Part shown: piece by piece, positions 8,789 to 21,063 of the stretch
Numbering within the stretch: position 1 is the first letter of the stretch
Layout of the letters: the number at the start of each line of letters is the position of its first letter
Assembly (NCBI RefSeq): GCF_000721705.1
Contig: NZ_JOJL01000016.1
Span: 124,001 to 188,000, forward strand
DNA from: Actinoplanes subtropicus
Lineage (GTDB): Bacteria > Actinomycetota > Actinomycetes > Mycobacteriales > Micromonosporaceae
DNA length: 64,000 nt
Direction of reading: 5' to 3'
The notes under the pieces: model-generated
What the model was told of the DNA's origin: nothing
What the model saw: only the letters and a program-made list of their open reading frames with translations
The model's database searches: none
Made by a program: the position numbers and the translations under genes

Positions 8789-9787
8789 GTGCTGGCATAT
8801 ATCATCCGGCGGCTGATCAACGCCGTCGTGACGCTGATCGTGGTCACCTTCGTGACCTTCTGCGTCTTCTTCCTGGTGCCCAAGCTGACCGGGAGCGATC
8901 CCGCGCTGCTCTACGTCGGGAAGCAGGCCGACCCCGTGGCGCTCGCGGGCATCCGCGAGAAATTCGGCTTCAACGACCCGCTGATCGTGCAGTACGGCAA
9001 GTTCCTGAAGGGAATCGTGGCCGGCCGCGACTACGTCACCGGCGCGGACGTGACGCACTGTTCGGCACCCTGCCTGGGCTATTCGTTCAAGAACAGCCAG
9101 GAGGTGTGGCCGCTGCTGATCCACGCCCTTCCGGTCACCTTCTCGCTCGCCCTCGGCGCCGCCGTCCTGTGGGTGCTGATGGGTGTCTTCTTCGGTGTCG
9201 TCTCCGCGCTCCGGCGCGGCTCGATCTGGGACCGGTCGGCGATGACGGTGGCTCTGGCCGGCGTCTCGCTCCCGATCTACTTCACCGGTCTGCTGTCGCT
9301 GAGCATCTTCGTGTACTGGCTGGGCTTCGCCAATCCGGGTTACACGCCGTTCTTCGACAATCCCTGGCAATGGTTCACCGGCCTGCTGCTGCCCTGGATC
9401 ACCCTCGCCTTCCTGTTCGCCGCGACGTACGCCCGGCTCACCCGGGCCAACATGCTGGAGACCCTGGGCGAGGACTACATCCGGACCGCCCGGGCCAAGG
9501 GCCTGCGCGAGCGCACCGTGATCGGCAAGCACGGTCTGCGTTCCGGCCTGACCCCCCTCGTCACCGTCTTCGGCCTGGACCTCGGCGCGCTGCTCGGCGG
9601 CGCCATCCTCACCGAGGCGGTCTACAACCTGCGCGGCCTGGGCTACTTCGCGCTCAACAGCATCCGCAGCAGCGACCTGCCGATCATCCTCGGTGTGACG
9701 CTGTTCGCCGCGGGCTTCATCGTCATCATGAATCTGATCGTCGACCTCTTGTACGGCGTCATCGACCCGCGCGTGCGGTTGGGCTGA
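8789..9787 (+). CDS. Peptide ABC transporter permease (DppB/OppB type)
   Basis: Second membrane subunit of the importer. It begins with the DppB signature LAYIIRRLINAVVTLIVVTF, has a periplasmic-type loop after TM1, and six predicted TM helices. The EAA loop is TLGEDYIRTARAKGLRERTVIGKH. It ends with the GVIDPRVRLG motif typical of the family. GTG start at 8789. About 120 bp of non-coding DNA with a GC-rich hairpin (near 8720-8745) separates it from the binding protein and could tune downstream expression. oppD-type gene follows after 12 bp. Confidence 0.92.
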   Translation: MLAYIIRRLINAVVTLIVVTFVTFCVFFLVPKLTGSDPALLYVGKQADPVALAGIREKFGFNDPLIVQYGKFLKGIVAGRDYVTGADVTHCSAPCLGYSFKNSQEVWPLLIHALPVTFSLALGAAVLWVLMGVFFGVVSALRRGSIWDRSAMTVALAGVSLPIYFTGLLSLSIFVYWLGFANPGYTPFFDNPWQWFTGLLLPWITLAFLFAATYARLTRANMLETLGEDYIRTARAKGLRERTVIGKHGLRSGLTPLVTVFGLDLGALLGGAILTEAVYNLRGLGYFALNSIRSSDLPIILGVTLFAAGFIVIMNLIVDLLYGVIDPRVRLG

Positions 9788-9799
9788 GGAGCGTCCCAA

Positions 9800-10873
9800 A
9801 TGTCCATCAGCTCGGCGTCCATTGGCGCTTCAATTCAACGTCCGTTCTTCGAAGTCAAAGACCTAAATGTCCGTTTCGAGACGGATGACGGCATCGTTCA
9901 GGCGGTCACCGGCTCGACCTTCTCGCTGGAGAAGGGCAAGACGCTCGGCATCGTCGGCGAGTCCGGCTCCGGCAAGAGCGTCACCTCGCTGGCGGTGCTC
10001 GGCCTGCACCGCACCCGCAGCAACGCCAAGGTCACCGGCGAGATCTGGCTGGACGACCAGGAACTGGTCACCGCCACCGACGAGCAGGTACGCAAGCTGC
10101 GCGGCGGCAAGATGGCCATGATCTTCCAGGACCCGCTGAGCGCCATGCACCCGTACTTCACGGTCGGGTCGCAGATCGTCGAGGCGTACTCGGTCCACCA
10201 CCCCGGCGTGAGCAAGAAGGTGGCCCGGGAGCGGGCCATCGACATGCTCGCCCGGGTCGGCATCCCGCAGCCGGAGCGCCGGTTCAACGACTACGCCCAC
10301 CAGTTCTCCGGCGGCATGCGGCAGCGCGCGATGATCGCGATGGCGCTGGTCAACGACCCGGCGCTGCTGATCGCGGACGAGCCGACCACCGCGCTGGACG
10401 TGACGGTGCAGGCGCAGATCCTCGACCTGATCCGCGACCTGCAGGAGGAGTTCGGCTCGGCGGTCATCATGATCACCCACGACCTGGGTGTGGTGGCCGA
10501 ACTCGCCGACGACGTGCTGGTCATGTACGGCGGCAAGGTCATCGAGAAGGGCTCGGCGCTGGACGTCTTCCGGACGCCGCAGCACCCGTACACCTGGGGT
10601 CTGCTCGGTTCGATGCCCCGCCTCGACCGGGACGTGCGCGACCGGCTCACCCCGGTCAAGGGCACCCCGCCCAGCCTGATCAACCTGCCTGACGGCTGCG
10701 CCTTCAACCCGCGCTGCCCGTACGCCGGGCGCAACGGCAGGCGGTCCTTCACCGAGGTGCCGGTGCTGCGCGACGGCGGCCCCGGTACCGGAGCCGGCCA
10801 CCTGGTCGCCTGCCACCTTCCCGCGGAGGATCGCACCAAGATCTTCCAGCAGGAAGTGCTACCGAACCTCTGA
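9800..10873 (+). CDS. Peptide ABC transporter ATP-binding protein (DppD/OppD type)
   Basis: Cytoplasmic ATPase of the importer. Seen: Walker A GESGSGKS (about residue 55), ABC signature FSGGMRQR, Walker [15 protein letters not shown]-loop ITHDLGV. The C-terminal oligopeptide/dipeptide extension has a Cys-rich end ([10 protein letters not shown] ... LVACH) as in OppD/DppD proteins. Some of these bind a 4Fe-4S cluster there, but only part of the Cys pattern is seen. It pairs with the next gene as a heterodimer. Confidence 0.92.
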   Translation: MSISSASIGASIQRPFFEVKDLNVRFETDDGIVQAVTGSTFSLEKGKTLGIVGESGSGKSVTSLAVLGLHRTRSNAKVTGEIWLDDQELVTATDEQVRKLRGGKMAMIFQDPLSAMHPYFTVGSQIVEAYSVHHPGVSKKVARERAIDMLARVGIPQPERRFNDYAHQFSGGMRQRAMIAMALVNDPALLIADEPTTALDVTVQAQILDLIRDLQEEFGSAVIMITHDLGVVAELADDVLVMYGGKVIEKGSALDVFRTPQHPYTWGLLGSMPRLDRDVRDRLTPVKGTPPSLINLPDGCAFNPRCPYAGRNGRRSFTEVPVLRDGGPGTGAGHLVACHLPAEDRTKIFQQEVLPNL

Positions 10874-10888
10874 GCGGAGTTGATGAAG

Positions 10889-11926
<1,038 letters not shown>

Positions 11927-11935
11927 GCTATCGAG

Positions 11936-11963
11936 GGGCGTGGCCGCCGGAGCGGCCGCGCCC
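11936..11963. terminator. Bidirectional hairpin between importer operon and the small 83-aa gene
   Basis: A 12-bp GC-rich stem with one G-T pair and a CGGA loop. It lies between convergent genes and has no T-run, the common actinobacterial style. Confidence 0.7.
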
Positions 11964-11965
11964 GC

Positions 11966-12217
11966 TCAGCCCTCGGGGCGATTGAGGATGCCCACCGCGA
12001 CCTGGTGAACGGCTGCGGCGTCGGCCGGATCCTTCAGCTTCGCCTTGCCGCCGGTGACCGTGTACCACTCGTCGGCCTCCTTGTACTGCACGCGGACGGT
12101 CGCGGCATCGCCGGCGACCTCGGTGTGCAGCGTCAGGTCGCCCGTGACGACGCCGACCTCATCGGTCATCACGCCGCCCGGACCGGCGACGATGTCGGTG
12201 GTCAGATCCGTGGACAT
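11966..12217 (-). CDS. Small acidic protein of unknown function, coupled to the nuclease gene
   Basis: 83 residues, not recognised. Start at ATG (12217), which shares one base with the nuclease stop (TGATG); GGGGA eight bases upstream supports this over ATG 12223. No signal peptide or TM helix. The composition suggests a compact beta-rich fold (repeated VTGDLTLHTEV, ATVRVQYKEADEWYTVTGG). Because it is translationally coupled to a secreted nuclease-like protein, it could be an accessory or a cytosolic immunity partner, but this is only inference from position. Confidence 0.7.
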   Translation of the reverse strand: MSTDLTTDIVAGPGGVMTDEVGVVTGDLTLHTEVAGDAATVRVQYKEADEWYTVTGGKAKLKDPADAAAVHQVAVGILNRPEG

Positions 12218-12858
12218 CAGCATTTCCCCAGCATGTCGGCGAGTGCGGATTTCTCGGCCGTGGTGACCGTGAGTTTCCAGTGGGTCTTCACGGCTACCCA
12301 GTCTTCCGCATACGTACACCAGCTGGCGGGGTCCGCCGGTTTCCAGGTGGACGGGTCCTGGTCGCCCTTCGAGCGGTTGGCCGACGCGGACACCGCGACC
12401 AGCTGCGGATCGTCCAGGTCGTTGGCGAAGTCCTCGCGCTGGGCGGTGGTCCACGCCGACGCGCCCGAGCGCCACGCGTTGGCCAGCGGCACCAGGTGGT
12501 CGATATCCACCTGGCTCGGCGCGGTCAGCGTCTTGCCGTCGTAGATGCTCTTCCAGGTGCCGGCCACCACGTTGCAGCCGGACAGCTTGACCTTGGTGCC
12601 GTCCCGCTTCAGCACCGAGTCGCGGACGTCGCAGTTGCTGCCGGTGCTGCGCCAATGCGGGAACTTCTCCCGGCTGTAGCCCTTCATCGAGCCGGGCGCG
12701 GCCACGGTCAGCTTGGCGAGCTGGGCGCCGGCCGTGCCGGGCGCGACGGCCGCCGTGGACGGGCCGTAATCGATGATCGAGGTGTTGTCACAGGCGGTGG
12801 TCAGGCTGACCGCGGCGGCGACGAGGAGCAGTGTCCATTGACGAGTACGAAGGGGCAC
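12217..12858 (-). CDS. Secreted HNH-type endonuclease family protein
   Basis: 213 residues with an N-terminal signal (LLLVAAAVSLTTAC), possibly a weak lipobox at Cys23. The core carries the DIDHLVPLANAWRSGA motif of the DUF1524/HNH family common in actinobacterial secreted proteins. His in DHLVPL is the expected general base, and the later Asn (SANRSKGDQDP) and the Trp/Tyr/Lys-rich end complete the ββα-metal pattern. Two Cys pairs may form disulfides. Expected role is extracellular DNA degradation or nutrient scavenging. It overlaps the next small gene by one base. Confidence 0.85.
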   Translation of the reverse strand: MPLRTRQWTLLLVAAAVSLTTACDNTSIIDYGPSTAAVAPGTAGAQLAKLTVAAPGSMKGYSREKFPHWRSTGSNCDVRDSVLKRDGTKVKLSGCNVVAGTWKSIYDGKTLTAPSQVDIDHLVPLANAWRSGASAWTTAQREDFANDLDDPQLVAVSASANRSKGDQDPSTWKPADPASWCTYAEDWVAVKTHWKLTVTTAEKSALADMLGKC

Positions 12859-12959
12859 GGCTCCAGCGTAAGTGCGGCGTGCCCGTTGTGCCCGGGTCGG
12901 TCGCCCGTGAGTGGATCATCCCGCGCGCCGCACCGGGGCGGCGCGCGGGGACCGATCGG

Positions 12960-14843
<1,884 letters not shown>

Positions 14844-14891
14844 TCAACTCGGACGCGCCTAACTCTACGCCCGGATCGTGGGATACCGGAG

Positions 14892-15680
14892 TCAGGCGGG
14901 TGAGGCTCCCCCGGTCGGTTCGACGGGAGTCGAGTCGCCCGGCGACGGGACCACGGCCGGCGCGCTGTCCGTGGTCATCGCCGGGCCGGGCCCGACCGGG
15001 CCGGGCAGCGGCACGGTGGCCGGCCCGGCGACCTGGTTGACCAGCTTGAGCTGACCGAAGTCGACCCGGGCCGCGGTCAGCACGCCGTCCTGGGCGTAGC
15101 AGTAGATGCCGATGTCGACCGGCGCCTTGATCGAGGCGGCGATCGAGTCGATCGAGAAGCAGGTGCCCTGGGCGCCGTCGATCGGGTCCACCTCGGTCAC
15201 CGCGAGCGCCGACTGGCGATCGGTGAAGACCGGCAGCCACTGCCGGAACAGCCGCTCGACCTGCGGCGAGTAGTCCTTCGGCACCTTCTTGCCGGGGTCC
15301 GCCACGCGTACGCACGAAGGGGCCGAGACGGTGCACTGGAAGACGCCGGCGGCGGTCGAGACGATCGAGACGTCGGCCGTCTCGCCCAGCATCGCGTGGC
15401 TGACGTCGACCCGCCAGGTGCCGTCGGCGCCGATGGTGGCCACCACGTTGTGCTGCCGCCCGTTGCCGCTCTCGGTCAGCGTGTAGAGCGCCGCGTACGC
15501 CTTGTCCTGCGCCAGCGTGGCCCGCGCGATCAGGTCGGAGCGCGAGTCCGGGGTGTCGTCGCCGCCGGCCGAGGGCGTCGGGGTGGGCTGCGGATCGGGC
15601 GCGCCGCCGCAGCCCGCCGTGACCGCCAGCGCGAGCAGCGCGGCGGCCGGCGCGAACCGGGTCCTCAGGCGTGGGCGCAC
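14892..15680 (-). CDS. Putative lipoprotein of unknown function
   Basis: 262 residues. Signal peptide (RFAPAAALLALAVTAGC) with a good lipobox TAGC, then a Pro/Thr-rich linker and a soluble domain with four or more Cys. The domain resembles LppX/LprG-like or general mycobacterial-type lipoproteins only in overall plan, and no family is assigned. The tail is Pro/Gly/Val-rich. Start taken at GTG 15680, with GGAGG 13 bases upstream; the open frame continues further but looks non-coding. Divergent from lysC, sharing a ~155-bp promoter region. Confidence 0.75.
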   Translation of the reverse strand: MRPRLRTRFAPAAALLALAVTAGCGGAPDPQPTPTPSAGGDDTPDSRSDLIARATLAQDKAYAALYTLTESGNGRQHNVVATIGADGTWRVDVSHAMLGETADVSIVSTAAGVFQCTVSAPSCVRVADPGKKVPKDYSPQVERLFRQWLPVFTDRQSALAVTEVDPIDGAQGTCFSIDSIAASIKAPVDIGIYCYAQDGVLTAARVDFGQLKLVNQVAGPATVPLPGPVGPGPAMTTDSAPAVVPSPGDSTPVEPTGGASPA

Positions 15681-15835
15681 CGAGACATTCTCGCCTCCGC
15701 GGCCCGAACCGGTCGTTCTCCGCCCTGGCGTGTCGCGTCCCCCGGCCGGATTTTGGGATCGCCTGTCGGCCCCGACGTGGGTCGCGGCTAGGGTAGTTGG
15801 GATTTGTCGTTGTAGCGCCGAAGGAATGGTTACCC

Positions 15836-17101
15836 GTGGCACTGGTGGTGCAGAAATACGGTGGTTCGTCCGTCGCGACCGCCGAGCGCATCAAGCGGGT
15901 GGCGGAGCGCATCGTGGCCGCCCGCAAGGCCGGCGACGACGTGGTCGTCGTGGTGTCCGCGATGGGCGACACCACCGACGAGCTGCTCGACCTGGCCAAC
16001 CAGGTGAGCCCGCTGCCGCCGGGCCGTGAGCTGGACATGCTGCTCACCGCCGGCGAGCGCATCTCGATGGCGCTGCTCGCGATGGCGATCCACAACCTGG
16101 GGTACGAGGCCCGGTCGTACACCGGCTCGCAGGCCGGCGTGCTCACCACCTCGACGCACGGCAAGGCCCGGATCATCGACGTCACCCCCGGCCGCCTGCG
16201 CTCGGCGCTGGACGAGGGCGCGATCGCGATCGTGGCCGGCTTCCAGGGCGTCTCGCAGGACACCAAGGACATCACCACGCTGGGCCGCGGCGGCTCGGAC
16301 ACCACGGCGGTGGCCCTCGCGGCCGCGCTGCACGCCGACGTCTGCGAGATCTACACGGATGTGGACGGCGTCTTCACCGCCGACCCGCGGATCGTGCCGG
16401 ACGCCAAGCACATCAAGAAGATCACGTACGAGGAGATGCTCGAGCTCGCCGCCGGCGGGGCGAAGGTGCTGATGTTGCGATGCGTGGAGTACGCGCGCCG
16501 CTTCAAGGTGCCGATCCACGTACGCTCTTCGTACTCGCACAAAGAAGGCACGCTCGTCACCGGATCTATGGAGGACCCTGACGTGGAGCAAGCACTGATC
16601 ACCGGGGTCGCGCACGAGCGCAGCGAGGCCAAGATCACGATCGTCGGCGTGCCCGACGAGCCGGGCGCGGCCGGCCACATCTTCAACACGGTGGCCCAGT
16701 CCGAGATCAACATCGACATGATCGTGCAGAACGTCTCCACCGAGGGCACCGGCCGCACCGACATCTCGTTCACGCTGCCCAAAGCCGACGGCCCGACCGC
16801 GATGACGGCCCTCGACAAGATCAAAGAGCAGATCAAGTTCAAGAGCCTGCTCTTCGACGACCACGTCGGCAAGGTCTCGCTGATCGGCGCCGGCATGCGG
16901 TCGCACCCGGGCGTCGCCGCCTCGTTCTTCGCCTGCATCGGCGAGGCCGGCGTCAACATCGAGATGATCTCCACGTCGGAGATCCGGGTCTCGGTGGTCT
17001 GCCGGGACACCGACCTCGACACCGCCGTCCGCGCCGTGCACGACCAGTTCGAGCTGGGTGGTGGCGAGCAGGCGGTGGTGTACGGCGGGACCGGCCGGTA
17101 G
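15836..17101 (+). CDS. lysC: Aspartate kinase
   Basis: Phosphorylates aspartate, the entry step to Lys/Thr/Met and diaminopimelate. Seen: N-terminal KYGGSSVA, kinase-site [24 protein letters not shown], then two ACT domains (about residues 265-421) that carry Lys/Thr feedback control. GTG start at 15836, with AAGGA ten bases upstream. An in-frame ATG at 16568 ([10 protein letters not shown]) sits where the beta-subunit of the actinobacterial alpha2beta2 enzyme starts in Corynebacterium, so an internal translation product is likely. Followed by asd after 8 bp. Confidence 0.97.
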   Translation: MALVVQKYGGSSVATAERIKRVAERIVAARKAGDDVVVVVSAMGDTTDELLDLANQVSPLPPGRELDMLLTAGERISMALLAMAIHNLGYEARSYTGSQAGVLTTSTHGKARIIDVTPGRLRSALDEGAIAIVAGFQGVSQDTKDITTLGRGGSDTTAVALAAALHADVCEIYTDVDGVFTADPRIVPDAKHIKKITYEEMLELAAGGAKVLMLRCVEYARRFKVPIHVRSSYSHKEGTLVTGSMEDPDVEQALITGVAHERSEAKITIVGVPDEPGAAGHIFNTVAQSEINIDMIVQNVSTEGTGRTDISFTLPKADGPTAMTALDKIKEQIKFKSLLFDDHVGKVSLIGAGMRSHPGVAASFFACIGEAGVNIEMISTSEIRVSVVCRDTDLDTAVRAVHDQFELGGGEQAVVYGGTGR

Positions 17102-17109
17102 GCCGTCCC

Positions 17110-18162
17110 ATGGCGCAGCCCACGCTCGCCGTCGTCGGGGCCACCGGCTCCGTCGGGACAGTCATGCTCGAGCTGCTCTCCTCCCGGCGCAACGTCTGGG
17201 GGGAGATCAGGCTGCTGGCCAGCGCCCGCTCGGACGGCAAACAGCTCTCCTGCCGCGGTGAGCAGCTGACCGTGCGCGAGCTGACGCCCGAAGCGTTCGA
17301 CGGCGTCGACATCGCGCTGTTCGACCTGCCCGACGCCGTCTCGCGGGAGTGGGCGCCGGTCGCCACCGCCCGCGGGGTGACCGTGGTGGACAATTCGGCG
17401 GCCTTCCGGATGGAGCCGGACGTGCCGCTGGTGGTCCCCGAGGTCAACCAGGAGGCGATGCGCGAGCGCCCGCGCGGCATAGTCGCCAACGCCAACTGCA
17501 CGGTGATGGCGATGATCATGGCGATCGCGCCGCTGCACCGCGAGTACGGCCTGCGCGAGCTGGTGCTGGCGTCGTACCAGGCGGCGTCCGGGGCCGGTCA
17601 GATCGGCGTCGACACCCTGCACGACCAGCTCAGCAAGGTGGCCGGCGATCGGCTGCTCGGCTCCCGCCCGGGCAACGTGCGCCAGGCGATCGGCGACGAC
17701 CTCGGGCCGTTCACTGCGCCGCTGGCGCTCAACGTGGTGCCCTGGTCGGGCGAGATCGCCCCGCTCGGGTGGTCGTCCGAGGAGCTCAAGCTGCGCAACG
17801 AGTCCCGCAAGATCCTCGGCATCGCGGCCCTGAAGGTCTCCGCCACCTGCGTCCGGGTGCCGGTGGTGACCGGGCACTCGATCGCTGTGCACGCGGTCTT
17901 CGGGTCGGAGGTCGACGCCGACGGCGCCCGGCAGGTCCTGCGCAATGCGCCGGGCGTGATCCTGGTCGACGACCCGGAGTCGGGCGAGTTCCCGATGCCG
18001 ATCGACGCGGTCGGCACCGACCCATCATGGGTGGGCCGCATCCGCCGGGCGATGGACGACCCGAGAGCCCTCGACCTCTTCATCACCGGCGACAACATGC
18101 GCAAGGGCGCGGCGCTCAACACGGTCCAGATCGCCGAACTGCTCGCCGCCGAGTCCCGCTGA
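17110..18162 (+). CDS. asd: Aspartate-semialdehyde dehydrogenase
   Basis: NADPH-dependent reduction of aspartyl phosphate to the semialdehyde; operon partner of lysC. Seen: N-terminal Rossmann motif VVGATGSVG, catalytic Cys130 in NANCT, the QAASGAGQ element, and active-site His in the GHSIAVHA segment. 350 residues, normal length. Its stop is followed directly by tandem repeats starting at 18163. Confidence 0.97.
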   Translation: MAQPTLAVVGATGSVGTVMLELLSSRRNVWGEIRLLASARSDGKQLSCRGEQLTVRELTPEAFDGVDIALFDLPDAVSREWAPVATARGVTVVDNSAAFRMEPDVPLVVPEVNQEAMRERPRGIVANANCTVMAMIMAIAPLHREYGLRELVLASYQAASGAGQIGVDTLHDQLSKVAGDRLLGSRPGNVRQAIGDDLGPFTAPLALNVVPWSGEIAPLGWSSEELKLRNESRKILGIAALKVSATCVRVPVVTGHSIAVHAVFGSEVDADGARQVLRNAPGVILVDDPESGEFPMPIDAVGTDPSWVGRIRRAMDDPRALDLFITGDNMRKGAALNTVQIAELLAAESR

Positions 18163-18260
18163 GCTGAGCTGGCTGGCTCCGCGCTGAGCTGGCTGGCTCC
18201 GCGCTGAGCTGGCTGGCTCCGCGCTGAGCTGGCTGGCTCCGCGCTGAGCTGGCTGGGTCC
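18163..18260. repeat. 20-bp tandem repeat downstream of asd
   Basis: About five copies of the unit GCGCTGAGCTGGCTGGCTCC: three perfect copies at 18181-18240, a partial copy before them and a diverging copy after. The array starts at the asd stop codon. Related GAGCTGGCTGG sequence also follows the stop of the gene ending at 23655. Confidence 0.95.
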
Positions 18261-18269
18261 TCGGTCTCG

Positions 18270-18294
18270 GATACGGGGCACCCCGCAGATACGA
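18270..18294. repeat. Dispersed 25-bp repeat, copy 1
   Basis: The 25-bp sequence beginning GATACGGGGCACCCC and ending CAGATACGA is repeated exactly at 23796-23820. It has a GGGGCACCCC palindromic core. Both copies lie in intergenic repeat-rich DNA. Confidence 0.85.
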
Positions 18295-18296
18295 CG

Positions 18297-18835
18297 TCGT
18301 GTCGCGTCGCCTGGCGCGTCGTGTCGCGTCGCCCGGGCCGTGCCGTGTCGCGTTGCCTGGCCAGCATCGTGTCGCGTTGCCTGGCCAGCGTCGTGTCGCC
18401 CGGCCCGCGTCGTGTCGCGTTGTCCGGCCTGGCCCGCGTCGTGTCGCGTCGCCCGGGCCGTGCCGTGTCGCGTTGCCTGGCCAGCGTCGTGTCGCCCGGC
18501 CCGCGTCGTGTCGCGTTGTCCGGCCTGGCCCGCGTCGTGTCGCGTTGTCCGGCCTGGCCCGCGTCGTGTCGCGTTGCCCGGGCCGTGCCGTGTCGCGTTG
18601 CCTGGCCAGCGTCGCGTCGCCCGGCCCGCGTCGTGTCGCGTTGTCCGGCCTGGCCCGCGTCGTGTCGCGTCGCCCGGGCCGTGCCGTGTCGCGTCGCCCG
18701 GGCCGTGCCGTGTCGCGTTGCCCGGGCCGTGCCGTGTCGCGTTGCCCGGGCCGCGTCGTGTCGCGCTGCCCGGGCCGCGTCGTGTCGCGCTGCCCGGGCC
18801 GCGTCGTGTCGCGCTGCTCGGCCGCGCCGTGTCGC
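18297..18835. repeat. 24-bp-type GC-rich minisatellite (about 22 units)
   Basis: Roughly 540 bp of tandem units built on GTGTCGCG(T/C)(T/C)GCCCGGGCCG. They are regular 24-mers from about 18665 to 18810 and are mixed with shortened variants before that. Units contain a GCCCGGGC palindrome. The period is eight codons, so long ORFs open on both strands; none has codon use or content suggesting a real protein. 18836-19250 has no repeats and no credible gene. Confidence 0.9.
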
Positions 18836-19250
18836 ATCGCCGTCTCGCGCTGGACCGGGCCCTCCCACGCCGTGTCGCGCTGGCCGCCCCGCTCGTGCCG
18901 TCCCGCTCCGCGAATCATGAAGGCGTGCTGTTTGCTTCGCGCGCGAAGTCTTCGCTCTCGGGCGGGCCGCTCGCGACCTTGATGAGCACGGGTTCGAGGC
19001 GAACGGGAACTCTTCGGTGTCGCGGCGGCTGCCACGGATCTTGCAGCGTTGGTGTTCGGGAGCTTGAGCGGGTGCGGCGCGACCGGCGGGGGCACGGCGG
19101 GCGGGTTCGGCTTGCCGGCCGGGACAGCCCGGCGGCCGCGCGCGGAGGGTGACCACCCACCCAGCGAGGCGCTGCACCGGGGACTGTGCTCACGCGTACG
19201 CGAAAGGGGTTGTCGCCCTTGAAGGTAATAAGCCGCTACCGAGCGTGGCG

Positions 19251-19270
19251 CCTTGTCAGGGCGGACAAGG
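19251..19270 (-). terminator. Hairpin downstream of pyrE
   Basis: A perfect 7-bp stem (CCTTGTC/GACAAGG) with a 6-base loop, 18 bp past the pyrE stop on its strand. No T-run. A possible terminator. Confidence 0.45.
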
Positions 19271-19287
19271 ACGCCGCGCGGCGGGAA

Positions 19288-19806
19288 TCAGGACAGGTCT
19301 TCGCGGGTCAGCAGGGCGCGCAGGGTGATGCCGTCGGCCGCCAGTGCCGCCGCGCCACCCTCCTGGCGGTCGATCACGCAGAGGGCGTGGTCGACGTGGG
19401 CGCCCAGCTTGCGCAGCTCGCCGGTGGAGATGACCACCTGGCCGCCCGAGGTCACCACGTCCTCGACCACCAGCACCCGCCGGCCGGCCACCTCGGCGCC
19501 CTCGGCCAGCCGGGCCGTGCCGTACTGCTTGGCCTGCTTGCGGACGAACGCGGTGGGCAGCTTGGCGTGCCGGGCCAGCGCGGTCACCACGGCGATCCCG
19601 CCCATCTCGAGGCCGGCCAGCACTTCGGTGCCCTCCGGGATCAGCACGGCCATCCGCTCGGCCAGCTGGTCGAGCAGCTCGGGGTCGGCCTCGAACTGGT
19701 ACTTGTCGAAATACTCCGTGGCGGTCCGGCCCGATCGCAGGACGAACTCGCCGGTCAGGCGGCTCACGTCGCGGACGCGCCGCGCGAGGTCTTCAGAGGC
19801 AGTCAC
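19288..19806 (-). CDS. pyrE: Orotate phosphoribosyltransferase
   Basis: Pyrimidine synthesis: orotate plus PRPP to OMP. The 172 residues fit the short bacterial form. Seen: the TATEYFDKYQFEADP segment, GLEMGGIAVVTALA, FVRKQAKQYGT (PRPP-contacting Lys), and the PRPP-binding loop VLVVEDVVTSGGQ. GTG start at 19806. Transcribed away from the FIST gene, with which it shares a ~90-bp divergent promoter region. Confidence 0.95.
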   Translation of the reverse strand: MTASEDLARRVRDVSRLTGEFVLRSGRTATEYFDKYQFEADPELLDQLAERMAVLIPEGTEVLAGLEMGGIAVVTALARHAKLPTAFVRKQAKQYGTARLAEGAEVAGRRVLVVEDVVTSGGQVVISTGELRKLGAHVDHALCVIDRQEGGAAALAADGITLRALLTREDLS

Positions 19807-19898
19807 AAGGTCTTAGCCTGTCAGGCCCGCCGGAGACAACCGACGGCACCCCGGACGCAACCACTCAGCAACCGACAAACCGTGCCGATCAGAGGATC

Positions 19899-21059
19899 AT
19901 GCAGACCAACCCGCACCGCTGGTTCGGCGCCGGGCAGAGCAGTGCCGCCGACGCGGCGAAGGCCGGTGCCGAGGCCGCCGCGGAGGCGATCGGCGGCCGG
20001 TCGGCGAAGGCCGTCTTCGTCTTCTGCTCGGTGGCGTATGACCTGCCGGAACTGCTTGCGGCCGTACGGGCGGAGGCCGGCCCGCACGCGAGCATCGTGG
20101 GCGGCACCACCATGGGCGAGCTGGGCAACGCCGGGATGACCGTCGGCGGGCTGGCGGTGGCCGCACTGGGCGGGGACGGCTTCACCGTGCACGTCCGGGC
20201 GGCGGCGATCGACCCGCACGAGCCACGCGCGGCCGGGGCGCAGGTGGCCGAGGCGCTGCGCGGGCTGCACGACCCGAACCGGGTGCTGATCCTGTTCTGC
20301 GACGGGATGTCCGGCCGGCCGAACGAGATCGTGCGGGGCGCGTACTCGACGATCGGCGCGGCCTGGCCGATGGTCGGCGGATTCGCCGCGGACGACCGGC
20401 ACTTCGAGCGGACCTTCCAGTTCTGCGACGACGAGGTGCGCACCGGGTCGGTGGTCGGGCTCGCGCTCGGCTCGGACGGGCCGATCGGCATCGGCATGGC
20501 GCACGGTTGGCGGCGCACCGAGCCCCCGATGGTCGTGACCAAGAGCCAGGGCCCGCACGTCTACCTGCTCGACGGCGAGCCGGCGCTGGACGTGCTGCTG
20601 CGCCGCAACAACTTCGACGGGACCGCCGACGAGTTCTTCGAGCGCGGCCGGGCGTTGCAGCCGCTCGGGCTGTCCCGGCGCAACGGCGAGGACATCCGGG
20701 TGATCCACGGCGGGGACGACGAGGAACGCTCGGTCTGGGGCGCCGCGGACGTGCCGCAGGGCGCGCTGGTCTGGCTCATGGAGGCCGACCGGCAGGCGCT
20801 GCTCGACGGCGCCACCTGGTCGTGCACCGAGGCGATCGCCGGGCTGGACGGGCTGGCCCCGCTCGGCGTCCTCGCCTTCGACTGCGGCGGGCGGCGGGCC
20901 GGCCTGGTGGAGGGCGGCATGCAGGAGGAGATCGACACGATGCGTACGGCGTTGAACGACGCCCCGTTCGCCGGCTTCTACACCACCGGCGAGATAGCCC
21001 GGGTGGACGGCGGGAGCGGGCTGCACCATCTCACCCTGGTCACCCTCGCCCTGGCCTGA
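19899..21059 (+). CDS. FIST-domain sensory protein
   Basis: 386 residues with an FIST_N domain (about residues 35-225; AVFVFCSVAYD, SIVGGTTMGELG, VLILFCDGMSG, MVGGFAADD) and an FIST_C domain (about 235-370; ending GFYTTGEIARVDGG). FIST modules are thought to sense small molecules such as amino acids and occur with signalling partners. Ribosome site AGAGGA before ATG 19899. The next gene starts 4 bp after the stop and encodes a GGDEF/EAL enzyme, so this protein probably feeds a signal into c-di-GMP turnover. Confidence 0.9.
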   Translation: MQTNPHRWFGAGQSSAADAAKAGAEAAAEAIGGRSAKAVFVFCSVAYDLPELLAAVRAEAGPHASIVGGTTMGELGNAGMTVGGLAVAALGGDGFTVHVRAAAIDPHEPRAAGAQVAEALRGLHDPNRVLILFCDGMSGRPNEIVRGAYSTIGAAWPMVGGFAADDRHFERTFQFCDDEVRTGSVVGLALGSDGPIGIGMAHGWRRTEPPMVVTKSQGPHVYLLDGEPALDVLLRRNNFDGTADEFFERGRALQPLGLSRRNGEDIRVIHGGDDEERSVWGAADVPQGALVWLMEADRQALLDGATWSCTEAIAGLDGLAPLGVLAFDCGGRRAGLVEGGMQEEIDTMRTALNDAPFAGFYTTGEIARVDGGSGLHHLTLVTLALA

Positions 21060-21063
21060 GCCG

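Noticed and set aside
18297..18835. Repeats considered as a CRISPR array
   Set aside because: Units are directly adjacent with no unique spacers, and no cas genes are in the window.
18116..19177. Long ORFs on both strands through the minisatellite (Arg/Ala/Thr/His-rich)
   Set aside because: They exist only because the 24-bp period is a multiple of three; no start with a ribosome site, no known domain, and frames on the opposite strand are equally open.
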